Source: Betaproteobacteria bacterium
GTDB lineage: Bacteria > Pseudomonadota > Gammaproteobacteria > Burkholderiales > SG8-39
Length of the DNA: 14,983 nt
Assembly: GCA_029865405.1 (NCBI GenBank)
Contig: JAOUGZ010000019.1
Span: 1 to 14,983 of the forward strand
Direction of reading: 5' to 3'
Position numbers and translations under genes: made by a program. Positions 1-7,014 of this stretch are shown here, one piece after another. The notes under the pieces are model-generated. The model ran no database searches, had not been told where the DNA came from, and was given only the letters and a program-made list of their open reading frames with translations. Each line of letters begins with the position of its first letter. The stretch's first letter is position 1.

Positions 1-1
1 T

Positions 2-772
<771 letters not shown>

Positions 773-775
773 GCG

Positions 776-2194
776 GTGGCGCAATCGTTCGACGTGGTGG
801 TGATCGGCGGCGGTCCCGGCGGCTACATCGCCGCGATCCGTGCCGCGCAGCTCGGTCTTTCGGTCGCTTGCGTGGACGAGTGGCAGGGCGCGGACGGCAA
901 GCCGGCGCTCGGCGGCACCTGCACCAACGTTGGCTGCATTCCGTCGAAGGCGCTGCTGCAATCCTCGGAGAACTTCGAGCAGGTCGGGCACGGCTTCGCC
1001 GAGCACGGCGTGAAGGTGAAGGGGCTCGAGCTCGACCTCGCGCAGATGCTCAAGCGCAAGGACAAGGTGGTGAAGCAGAACAACGACGGCATCACCTACC
1101 TGTTCAGGAAGAACAAGGTGGCCTTCTTCCACGGCCGCGGCAGCCTCGCCGCATCCAGCAAGGGCGGGCACTACATTGCCGTGGGCAAGGAGTCCCTCAG
1201 CGCCCAGCACGTCGTCATCGCCACCGGGTCGAGCGCGCGCGCGCTGCCGGGGGCCGAGTTCGACGAGAAGCTGATCCTGAGCAACGATGGCGCCCTCGCC
1301 ATGAGCGAAGTGCCGAAGCGCCTGGGCATCGTCGGCGCGGGCGTGATCGGCCTGGAGCTGGGCAGCGTCTGGCGCCGCCTGGGTGCCAAGGTGACGATCC
1401 TCGAGGCGCTGCCCGAGTTCCTCGGCGCCGCCGACCAGCAGATCGCGAAGGAAGCCGCCAAGGTCTTCGCCCAGCAGGGTCTCGACATCCAGCTCGGGGT
1501 CAAGATTTCGAAGGTGTCTGCATCAAGGAAATCCGTTACGGTTCAATATCATGCATCTGATAGCTCAAGCCAAACCTTGGAGTGCGACAAGCTCATCGTC
1601 TCGATCGGCCGGGTCCCGAACACTGAAGGCCTGAACGCTGCCGCGGCCGGCCTCAAGCTCGACGACAAGGGCTTCATCGTGGTGGACGAGGACTGCCGCA
1701 CCAGCCTGCCGAACGTCTGGGCGGTCGGCGACGTAGTGCGCGGCCCGATGCTCGCGCACAAGGCCGAGGAGGAAGGCGCCGCGGTCGCCGAGCGCATCGC
1801 CGGCAAGAAGCCGCACGTCGACTTCAACACTGTGCCCTGGGTGATCTACACCGCCCCCGAGATCGCCTGGGTCGGAAAGACCGAGCAGCAGCTCAAGGCG
1901 GAAGGGGTGGAGTACCGCGCCGGTACGTTCCCGTTCTCGGCCAACGGCCGCGCGCGCGCCCTGGGCGAGTCGGCCGGCTTGGTAAAGGTGCTCGCACACG
2001 CGCAGAGCGACGAGATCCTCGGCGTGCACGTGATGGGGCCGTTCGCCGGCGAGCTGATCGCCGAAGCGGTGGTGGCGATGGAGTTCCGCGCCTCCGCCGA
2101 GGACCTCGGCATGATCTGCCATGCCCATCCCACGCTCTCGGAAGCGATGAAGGAAGCCGCCCTGGCGGTCGACAAGCGCGCGCTGAACGCCTGA
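776..2194 (+). CDS. lpdA: Dihydrolipoamide dehydrogenase (E3)
   Basis: This 472-residue flavoenzyme reoxidises dihydrolipoamide with NAD+ for the 2-oxoglutarate dehydrogenase complex. It shows the FAD-binding GGGPGGY (11-17), the redox disulfide in GGTCTNVGCIPSK (Cys49/Cys54), the NAD-binding GIVGAGVIGLELG (184-196), the second FAD segment VWAVGDV (314-320), and the C-terminal active-site pair His451/Glu456 in HAHPTLSE. The length is normal for the family. The start is GTG, 3 nt after the odhB stop, with no strong ribosome binding site, so translation is probably coupled to odhB. One oddity is that codons for residues ~246-268 (1506-1578) are clearly AT-richer than the rest, although the frame and the fold motifs are intact. 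A 60-bp near-copy of the last codons recurs at 4233-4292. Confidence 0.96.
   Translation: MAQSFDVVVIGGGPGGYIAAIRAAQLGLSVACVDEWQGADGKPALGGTCTNVGCIPSKALLQSSENFEQVGHGFAEHGVKVKGLELDLAQMLKRKDKVVKQNNDGITYLFRKNKVAFFHGRGSLAASSKGGHYIAVGKESLSAQHVVIATGSSARALPGAEFDEKLILSNDGALAMSEVPKRLGIVGAGVIGLELGSVWRRLGAKVTILEALPEFLGAADQQIAKEAAKVFAQQGLDIQLGVKISKVSASRKSVTVQYHASDSSSQTLECDKLIVSIGRVPNTEGLNAAAAGLKLDDKGFIVVDEDCRTSLPNVWAVGDVVRGPMLAHKAEEEGAAVAERIAGKKPHVDFNTVPWVIYTAPEIAWVGKTEQQLKAEGVEYRAGTFPFSANGRARALGESAGLVKVLAHAQSDEILGVHVMGPFAGELIAEAVVAMEFRASAEDLGMICHAHPTLSEAMKEAALAVDKRALNA
2135..2194 (+). repeat. Direct repeat A, copy 1 (lpdA 3' end)
   Basis: The last 60 bp of lpdA, including the stop, align without gaps to 4233-4292 with about 54 of 60 matches by eye. 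Both copies read as the C-terminus LSEAMKEAALAVDKRALN in the same frame and end in TGA. The last sense codon differs (GCC here, CTA in copy 2). Confidence 0.9.
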
Positions 2195-2226
2195 GACGCA
2201 TCTCTTACTTAAAGGGCTTACCTGCC

Positions 2227-2895
2227 ATGCGCATTGCTCCCACGGAATACCGGAAACCGCCCGCATGGATCGTGGTGGCGTTGCTGCTCGGCGGTTGCCA
2301 GGCGGCCTACTACGGCGCGATGGAGAAATTCGGCTACGAAAAGCGCGACATTCTGGTGAGCCGCGTCGACGACGCGCGCGAGGCGCAAAGGCAAGCCAAG
2401 CAGCAATTCGAATCGGCGTTGGCGCAGTTCATCGCGGTCACGAACTTCTCGGGCGGCGAGCTCGAGCAGCAGTACAACAAGCTGAAAAGTGAGTTCGAGG
2501 ATAGCGAATCGCGCGCGAACACGGTGCACAAGCGTGTCGCCGACGTCGAGCGCGTGGCGGAGGATCTTTTCACCGAGTGGGAACAGGAGCTCGGTCAGTA
2601 CGCGAGCCCGGAATTGCGCCGCTCGAGCCAGGGCCAGCTGAACGCGACCCGTGCCCGCTACCGGGAACTGATCGGCGCGATGAAGCGCGCAGAAAAGAAG
2701 CTCGATCCGGTGCTCGCCGCGTTCCGCGATCGCGTGCTGTTCCTGAAGCACAACCTCAACGCCCGGGCCATTGCCTCTCTCAAGGCCGAGCGCGCGAAGA
2801 TCCAGGCCGACATCGCCACGCTCGTGGCCGACATGAACCGTTCGATCGCGGAGGCGGACCGCTTCATTCAGGACATGTCGGCCGACAAGAAGTGA
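2227..2895 (+). CDS. DUF2959-like lipoprotein, predicted
   Basis: This 222-residue protein has an N-terminal hydrophobic stretch (about 13-23) ending in LLGGC, a plausible lipobox with Cys24 as the lipidated residue, so it is probably a periplasm-facing lipoprotein. The mature part is rich in Glu, Gln, Lys, Arg and Ala and is predicted to be long helical or coiled-coil. YGAMEKFGYEKRDILVSRV after the Cys and VLFLKHNLNARAIASL later on match my recollection of DUF2959, a family without assigned function. The start ATG has an AAAGGG about 10 nt upstream. It lies 32 nt after lpdA and 34 nt before a broken zapE start, in the position where the second copy of the locus has a different lipoprotein gene. 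Base composition is like its neighbours. Its role is unknown. Confidence 0.82.
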   Translation: MRIAPTEYRKPPAWIVVALLLGGCQAAYYGAMEKFGYEKRDILVSRVDDAREAQRQAKQQFESALAQFIAVTNFSGGELEQQYNKLKSEFEDSESRANTVHKRVADVERVAEDLFTEWEQELGQYASPELRRSSQGQLNATRARYRELIGAMKRAEKKLDPVLAAFRDRVLFLKHNLNARAIASLKAERAKIQADIATLVADMNRSIAEADRFIQDMSADKK

Positions 2896-2929
2896 ACAGG
2901 GCGACGCAGGCTCCGGTCGCGCCCAAAGC

Positions 2930-3061
2930 ATGAGCCTGCAACGCACTGCGCACTCGAACCCCGGCGTCCTCGCCCTGTACGAGCAGAGCCTCGCCAGCCG
3001 GGGCTTTCTCGCCGACCCGTCGTCGAGCGCGCCGCGCGGCGCTACCGGCCGATCTGCTTAG
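2930..3061 (+). pseudogene. zapE 5' fragment (broken copy)
   Basis: The reading frame from ATG 2930 gives 43 residues. Residues ~11-31 include ALYEQSLASRGFLADPS, which is the N-terminus of the intact ZapE encoded at 4918 (ALYEQSLATRGFLADPS). Bases 2962-3021 match 4941-5000 at about 55 of 60 positions. Similarity stops abruptly after the Asp-Pro-Ser codons, and the frame ends at TAG 3059-3061, well before the Walker A motif. It is therefore a remnant of about one tenth of the gene. The first ten residues differ from those of the intact copy, so the fragment probably comes from a diverged allele rather than a recent exact duplication. Confidence 0.85.
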
Positions 3062-3184
3062 GCGTGTTGCGCAGATCCCTGGAGGGGCGCAGCGCGCTTG
3101 CTGCGCATGGCGTAGTCGCAACATACGGTGACCGCCGCCGAACGGTACATCGTAGAATAAGCAATTCGAAAAGGAGCGCGCTAC

Positions 3185-3568
3185 ATGGACTTGCTGCAAA
3201 CCCTGACGAGTCAACTCGGTATTTCCAAGGAGCAGGCCGAAGGCGGCGCCGGGCTGCTGTTCAAGATGGCCAAGGAGAAACTGGGGGCGGGCGAATTCAG
3301 CCAGGTCGCCGGCGCTGTACCCGGCATCGACAGCCTCATCTCGGCGGCGCCGAAAGCCGGCGGACTTGGGGGCGCTCTGGGCGGACTCGCGTCTTCATTG
3401 GGCGGAGGGGCAGGGCAGCTCGCCGGCCTCGCCGGTCTGGCAAGCGGGTTCAAGAACCTGAATCTGGACTCGGGCATGCTCGCCAAATTTGTCCCGGTGG
3501 TGCTCTCCTTCGTCCAGCAGCAGGGCGGCGCCGGAGTGAAAGGTCTCCTCGAGAAGGTGCTGAAGTAG
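3185..3568 (+). CDS. DUF2780-like small Gly/Ala-rich protein
   Basis: This 127-residue protein of unknown function resembles the DUF2780 family from memory: N-terminal MDLLQTLTSQLGISKEQAE, then a GIDSLISAAPK segment, a Gly/Ala/Leu-rich low-complexity middle (about 58-90), and a C-terminal helical part with LAKFVPVVLSFVQQQGG. There is no clear signal peptide. The start is supported by a strong AAGGAG (3171-3176) 8 nt upstream. The 123 bp before it (3062-3184) hold no gene. A TAGAAT at 3153-3158 could be a -10 element, but I see no good -35 partner, so an own promoter is only a guess. It lies within the inserted mosaic, between the zapE fragment and a dead transposase, and may have been carried in with them. 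Confidence 0.75.
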   Translation: MDLLQTLTSQLGISKEQAEGGAGLLFKMAKEKLGAGEFSQVAGAVPGIDSLISAAPKAGGLGGALGGLASSLGGGAGQLAGLAGLASGFKNLNLDSGMLAKFVPVVLSFVQQQGGAGVKGLLEKVLK

Positions 3569-3585
3569 CAGAACGACGCGGATAG

Positions 3586-4008
3586 GGCGCACCCAGCGGG
3601 CGCGCGCCGCTCTCGCTTGCCAAGATGAGCCTCGACGTGGCCGCGGGCACGGTGATCCAGCGCTCCAAGATGCATCTGAGGCTGAAGCGCAACTTCCAGA
3701 TGAGGGCCGGCGCCGAGTGGCTGGCGCTGCTGCGTAAACACATTCCCGATCGCGACGAGCAGTGGGTTCGCTGCTGCGGTCCGTCCGCAAGGTCCATGAA
3801 GCCGATCCACTCGAATGCGCGAAATGCAAAGGCCCGATGCGTGTCATCGCGCTGATCGAAGAGCCCGTCGTGGTGCGAGTGATTCTTACGCACTGGGATC
3901 GCTGGCAGCGCCAAGGCGCCGGAGCGCGCCCCGCCCGTGCCCGCCGAAGTCCGGCCCGCACACGCGAGCCTTCCGCTCGCGTATCACAGCGTCCCCGACA
4001 TCGCCTGA
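3586..4008 (+). pseudogene. IS91-like (Y2) transposase remnant, C-terminal part with frameshifts
   Basis: Three frame pieces together resemble the C-terminal third of an IS91-family transposase. Piece 1 (open from 3586 to ~3766) reads QRSKMHLRLKRNFQ and LLRKHIPDRDEQ. Piece 2, in another frame (~3765-3914), reads RKVHEADPLECAKCKGPMR and LIEEPVVVRVILTHWDRW. Piece 3, back in the first frame (3916-4008), reads LPLAYHSVPDIA and stops at TGA 4006. About 40-50 residues normally found between pieces 1 and 2 seem deleted, and another frameshift separates pieces 2 and 3. The N-terminal catalytic part with the tyrosines is absent; a stop (TAG 3583-3585) and the DUF2780-like gene lie directly upstream. 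The element is therefore dead. The family call rests on remembered similarity, not on a search. Confidence 0.78.
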
Positions 4009-4012
4009 AGCC

Positions 4013-4046
4013 GCGCTCAGGGCCAAGCGCGCGCGGCCCTGAGCGC
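4013..4046. repeat. Perfect 12-bp inverted repeat with 10-nt loop
   Basis: The arms GCGCTCAGGGCC (4013-4024) and GGCCCTGAGCGC (4035-4046) are exactly complementary. The hairpin starts 5 bp after the transposase remnant's stop codon. No T-tract follows, so it is a poor intrinsic terminator. It fits better as the stem-loop of an IS91-type origin end, or as an unrelated palindrome. A smaller stem, TTGCC/GGCAA, surrounds the GAAC at 4061. The remaining bases up to 4232 contain no recognisable gene. Confidence 0.7.
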
Positions 4047-4232
4047 AGCTTCGCTTGCCCGAACGAGGCAAACGCGCGCAGCATTCGTCATGACGCCGAT
4101 TGCGCGCGCCCCGAATGCCTGGCCAACAGCCCATGACAAGCCAGATCCGCCGCGAACCGACCCCGCGCAACGCTGACTCCCGTCGCGCGAGAACCATGAG
4201 CGTGCAGCCGGCCGGTGAGTCGTCCTATCGTT

Positions 4233-4292
4233 CTCTCGGAGGCGATGAAGGAAGCCGCCCTGGCGGTCGACAAGCGAGCGCTCAACCTATGA
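4233..4292 (+). pseudogene. lpdA 3'-end remnant (direct repeat A, copy 2)
   Basis: These 60 bp read LSEAMKEAALAVDKRALNL then TGA, the C-terminus of dihydrolipoamide dehydrogenase, with about 6 mismatches to 2135-2194. Similarity fades upstream near 4230, where RPIVLSE replaces HPTLSE. The TGA overlaps the ATG of the next gene (ATGA at 4289-4292), a typical operon coupling. This suggests the fragment marks the original lpdA/lipoprotein junction and that the intact lpdA upstream was separated from it by the inserted DNA. Confidence 0.88.
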
Positions 4293-4918
4293 GGGCGGTG
4301 CTGGTGGCGGCGCTGGGCCTCGCGCTCGCGGGTTGCTTCGGCACGCAGATCTTCCCCTCCCTGCAGGAGCAGCGGAACGGGCTGCGCCCGGGGGACCTGG
4401 AGGCGGGCGGCATCGCCTTCATCACGCCGTCCACGGTCACCGGCCTGGAGCAGGAAACGCAGGCGGTGGCGCTGACCTTCGCCGAGGTGCTGCGGCAGCG
4501 GCGTCCCGCGCTGCGCGTGATGACGCTGGCCGAAACGCTGGGCGCCGTGAACCGCGCCAAGCTGGGCGACGCCTACAAGCACATGTACAACGATTACCGC
4601 GACACGGGCCTGTTCTCGGCCGACGTGCTGCGCAAGGTGGGCGGCGCCACCGGCGCGCGCTACGTGGTGCAGCTCAAGCTCCAGGGCTTCGAGCAGGGTT
4701 CGCGCGACCGCTTCGGCCTGCTTGGCTTCCGCATCATGGAGACCAAGTACGCCCACATCCGCGTGTTCCTGCAGATCTGGGACAGCCGCGACAGCACCAT
4801 CGTCTGGGAGGGCATGCAGGAGCTGCGCCAGGCTACGGACACCATGACCGAGGAGCCGGTGACGCTGCGCGCCGTGCTCGAGCGCACGGCGCAGGACCTG
4901 GTCGCCAGGCTGCCCTGA
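4289..4918 (+). CDS. Predicted outer-membrane or periplasmic lipoprotein of unknown function
   Basis: This 209-residue protein has a clear lipoprotein signal: MRAVLVAALGLALAGC with lipobox LAGC and Cys16. The reading frame is open back to 4100, but ATG 4289 is chosen because it begins this signal and overlaps the lpdA-remnant stop as ATGA. The mature part contains GIAFITPSTVTGLEQETQAV, FAEVLRQ, YVVQLKLQGF and FLQIWDSRDSTIVWEG. This alternation of beta strands and helices vaguely recalls CsgG/FlgO-like periplasmic lipoproteins, but I cannot assign a family. Its stop overlaps the zapE start (TGATG), so it is probably co-translated with zapE. No convincing ribosome binding site precedes it; it once relied on coupling to lpdA, which is now 2 kb away. 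Confidence 0.85.
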   Translation: MRAVLVAALGLALAGCFGTQIFPSLQEQRNGLRPGDLEAGGIAFITPSTVTGLEQETQAVALTFAEVLRQRRPALRVMTLAETLGAVNRAKLGDAYKHMYNDYRDTGLFSADVLRKVGGATGARYVVQLKLQGFEQGSRDRFGLLGFRIMETKYAHIRVFLQIWDSRDSTIVWEGMQELRQATDTMTEEPVTLRAVLERTAQDLVARLP

Positions 4919-6054
4919 TGCCCGCGGGCGGCGTCCGCACCGGCGTCCGCGCGCTCTACGAGCAAAGCCTCGCCACCCGGGGCTTTCTCGCCGACCCGTC
5001 TCAGCAGCGCGCCGTGGAGCGCCTGCAGCACCTCTACGAGGAGTGGACGGCGTACAAGGCGCGGCGCAATTCGGCGCTCAAGCGCCTGCTGGTAAAGCCG
5101 CCGCTGCCCAAGGGCGTGTACCTGTGGGGCGCCGTCGGCCGCGGCAAGAGCTTCCTCATGGATGCGTTCTACCGCTGCGTACCCCTGGTGAGAAAGCGGC
5201 GGGTGCATTTCCACCACTTCATGCGCGAGATCCACCGCGAGCTCGAGCAGCTGAAGGGCACCGAAGATCCGATCGCCGCCGTCGCCGAGCGCACCGCGCG
5301 GCGCCACCGCCTGATCTGTTTCGACGAGTTCCATGTCTCCGACATCGCCGACGCCATGATCCTCGGGCGCTACCTCGAGCAGGTGACGGACCGGGGCGTG
5401 CAGTTCGTCATGACCAGCAACTACCACCCTGACCGGCTTTATCCCGACGGCCTGCAGCGCGCGCGTTTCGCGCCGGCGATCGAGCTCCTGAAGGCGCGCC
5501 TCGACATCGTCGAGGTGGACAACGGGACAGATTACCGGCGCCTGAAGATGGAACGGCTGCAGGCCTACCACGCCGGCGCGGACGGCGACGCGGCGCTGGA
5601 GCGCATCTTCGCGGAACTGAAGGACGTCGAGGAGGAAAAGCAGGCGCTCGACGTGGAAGGGAGGAGGATTCCCTACCGCAGGCGCGCAGGGGGGCTGGTA
5701 TGGTTCGATTTCGCCGTGCTGTGCGGCGGAACGCGCTCCTACGCCGATTACGTCGATCTGGCGCAGCGCTTCCACACCCTGATCCTCTCGGGCGTGCCGC
5801 GCATGTCGGCGAAGCACGCCGACGCGGCGCGGCGCTTCACCTGGCTGGTCGATGTGCTTTACGATGACCGGGTGAACCTGGTGGTCTCGGCCGAGGCGCC
5901 GCCGGAGGCGCTGTTCACCGAGGGCGCGCACAGCGCCGAGTTTCAGCGCACGGTGAGCCGGCTGCACGAAATGCGCTCGGCCGGCTATCTCGGCAGCGAG
6001 CGAAGGAGGAGCGGTGGAAAAGTTCAAAGCCTACAAGCTGACGCAAGTCGGTGA
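4918..6054 (+). CDS. zapE: AFG1/ZapE-family cell-division ATPase
   Basis: This 378-residue P-loop ATPase belongs to the AFG1/ZapE family. In bacteria ZapE associates with FtsZ rings in an ATP-dependent way, and the mitochondrial homologue AFG1/LACE1 acts in protein quality control. The protein shows Walker A GAVGRGKS (71-78), Walker B LICFDEFH (132-139, Asp136/Glu137), the sensor-like segment VMTSNYHPDRLYPDGLQR, and the conserved C-terminal stretches RFTWLVDVLYDD and VVSAEAPPEALF. The ATG overlaps the lipoprotein stop as TGATG. The 3' end runs 41 bp into the next gene, giving a Ser/Arg-rich tail after the usual end of the fold. Residues 12-28 match the broken copy at 2930-3061. Linkage to odhB/lpdA is common in Betaproteobacteria. 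Confidence 0.95.
   Translation: MPAGGVRTGVRALYEQSLATRGFLADPSQQRAVERLQHLYEEWTAYKARRNSALKRLLVKPPLPKGVYLWGAVGRGKSFLMDAFYRCVPLVRKRRVHFHHFMREIHRELEQLKGTEDPIAAVAERTARRHRLICFDEFHVSDIADAMILGRYLEQVTDRGVQFVMTSNYHPDRLYPDGLQRARFAPAIELLKARLDIVEVDNGTDYRRLKMERLQAYHAGADGDAALERIFAELKDVEEEKQALDVEGRRIPYRRRAGGLVWFDFAVLCGGTRSYADYVDLAQRFHTLILSGVPRMSAKHADAARRFTWLVDVLYDDRVNLVVSAEAPPEALFTEGAHSAEFQRTVSRLHEMRSAGYLGSERRRSGGKVQSLQADASR
4941..5000 (+). repeat. Direct repeat B, copy 2 (zapE 5' end)
   Basis: These 60 bp of intact zapE pair with 2962-3021 in the broken copy, with about 55 of 60 identical and no gaps. The match ends sharply at both sides in the region of codons 28-29, marking a recombination or deletion breakpoint in the broken copy. 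Confidence 0.88.
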
Positions 6055-7009
6055 CAAAATCCGCGCCGAGTTCGTCGAGTGCACGCTCGACGACCTCGAT
6101 CCGGGCGAAGTGGTGGTGCGGGTCGCGTACTCCGACGTGAACTACAAGGATGCGCTCGCTGCCACCGGCAAGGGCAAGATCCTGATGCGGCCCTCCTGCA
6201 TCGGCGGCATCGACCTGTCGGGCACCGTGGTGTCCTCCGGCGACGCGCGCTTCGCCAAGGGCGACGCGGTGCTGGCGGTCGGCCACCAGATCGGCGTCAA
6301 GCACCACGGCGGTTATGCCGAGTACGCGCGCATTCCCGCCGACTGGGCCGTGAAGCTGCCCAAGGGCATGACGCTGTGGGAGGCGATGGCGTACGGCACC
6401 GCCGGATACACAGCCGGCCTTGCCATCGTGCGCATGGAGCATAACGGCCTCAAGCCGGCCAACGGGCCGGTGGTCGTGGACGGCGCCACCGGCGGCGTCG
6501 GCTCGATCGCCGTCGCCGCGCTGGCGAAACTCGGCTACGCGGTGACGGCACTGACCGGCAAGGAAAGCGAGTCCGGCTGGCTGAAGCAGCTGGGCGCGAG
6601 GGACGTCCTGCTGCGTCAGAGCCTGGACCTCGCCAAGATCCGGCCGCTCGACAAGGCGACCTGGGCAGGCGCCGTGGACAACCTCGGCGGCGAGGTGCTC
6701 GCCTGGATGGCAAGCACGATGAAGCTCAACGGCGTCATTGCCGCCATCGGCCTGGCTGCGAGCCCGGGCCTCAGCACCACCGTGCTGCCGTTCATCCTGC
6801 GCGGCGTGAGCCTGCTCGGCATCAATTCCACCGACTGCCCGACGCCGGAGCTCGAGCGCGAGGTATGGCGGCGGCTCGCCACCGACATGCGCCCGCCGAT
6901 GCTCAAGGAGATGGCGCGCACCGTGCCGTTCGCCGAGCTGCCCAAGGTGTTCGACGACTTCATCAACGCCAAGGTCACGCGGCGCGTGGTCATCGACATG
7001 GCGGGCTGA
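6014..7009 (+). CDS. acuI: Acrylyl-CoA reductase (NADPH)/YhdH-type medium-chain dehydrogenase
   Basis: This 331-residue zinc-free MDR-superfamily oxidoreductase is of the YhdH/AcuI subgroup. AcuI reduces acryloyl-CoA to propionyl-CoA with NADPH in the cytoplasm. The N-terminal part has the subgroup's AYSDVNYKDALAATGKGKI and GGIDLSGTVV; residues 156-167, DGATGGVGSIAV, form the cofactor loop; GINSTDCP and VTRRVVIDM near the end are also typical. The start is GTG 6014, backed by AAGGAGG at 6003-6009, inside the zapE 3' end. A propionyl-CoA synthetase lies two genes downstream, which supports a role with three-carbon CoA thioesters. The YhdH family also contains quinone-oxidoreductase-like members without known substrate, so the exact substrate is inferred. 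Confidence 0.87.
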   Translation: MEKFKAYKLTQVGDKIRAEFVECTLDDLDPGEVVVRVAYSDVNYKDALAATGKGKILMRPSCIGGIDLSGTVVSSGDARFAKGDAVLAVGHQIGVKHHGGYAEYARIPADWAVKLPKGMTLWEAMAYGTAGYTAGLAIVRMEHNGLKPANGPVVVDGATGGVGSIAVAALAKLGYAVTALTGKESESGWLKQLGARDVLLRQSLDLAKIRPLDKATWAGAVDNLGGEVLAWMASTMKLNGVIAAIGLAASPGLSTTVLPFILRGVSLLGINSTDCPTPELEREVWRRLATDMRPPMLKEMARTVPFAELPKVFDDFINAKVTRRVVIDMAG

Positions 7010-7014
7010 GCCTC

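Larger units (their letters stand above)
3586..4064 (+). mobile_element. Truncated IS91-family element, possible origin end
   Basis: The element comprises the transposase remnant, a 12-bp hairpin just after its stop (4013-4046), and a GAAC tetranucleotide at 4061-4064. IS91-type elements insert next to GAAC or CAAG with their origin end, which lies downstream of the transposase gene, so the right boundary may be here. That boundary is inference. The left end is not recognisable because the 5' half of the transposase gene is missing. Confidence 0.45.

Noticed and set aside
3087..3106. Perfect 7-bp hairpin (GCGCAGC/GCTGCGC, 6-nt loop) between the zapE fragment and the DUF2780-like gene, as a terminator.
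   Set aside because: No T-tract follows on either strand; short GC stems are common in this composition. It may be chance.
3128..3158. Promoter for the DUF2780-like gene, with TAGAAT as -10.
   Set aside because: The only -35-like hexamer (GTGACC) is poor and badly spaced; too weak to annotate as a separate feature.
3360..3460. Gly/Leu-rich repeats in the DUF2780-like gene as a repeat array or CRISPR-like structure.
   Set aside because: The repetition is amino-acid low complexity with irregular spacing; no regular DNA repeat units or spacers are present.
3586..4008. A functional transposase read through programmed frameshifting.
   Set aside because: The catalytic N-terminal part is absent and an internal block is deleted, so frameshifting could not restore an active enzyme.
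4100..4288. N-terminal extension of the lipoprotein gene starting at 4100.
   Set aside because: It would bury the lipoprotein signal peptide and run through the lpdA remnant; ATG 4289 in the ATGA overlap is the natural start.
4660..6027. 455-codon open frame on the - strand opposite the lipoprotein and zapE.
   Set aside because: It is a shadow frame of high-GC genes with no recognisable motif; the + strand carries Walker A and B motifs.
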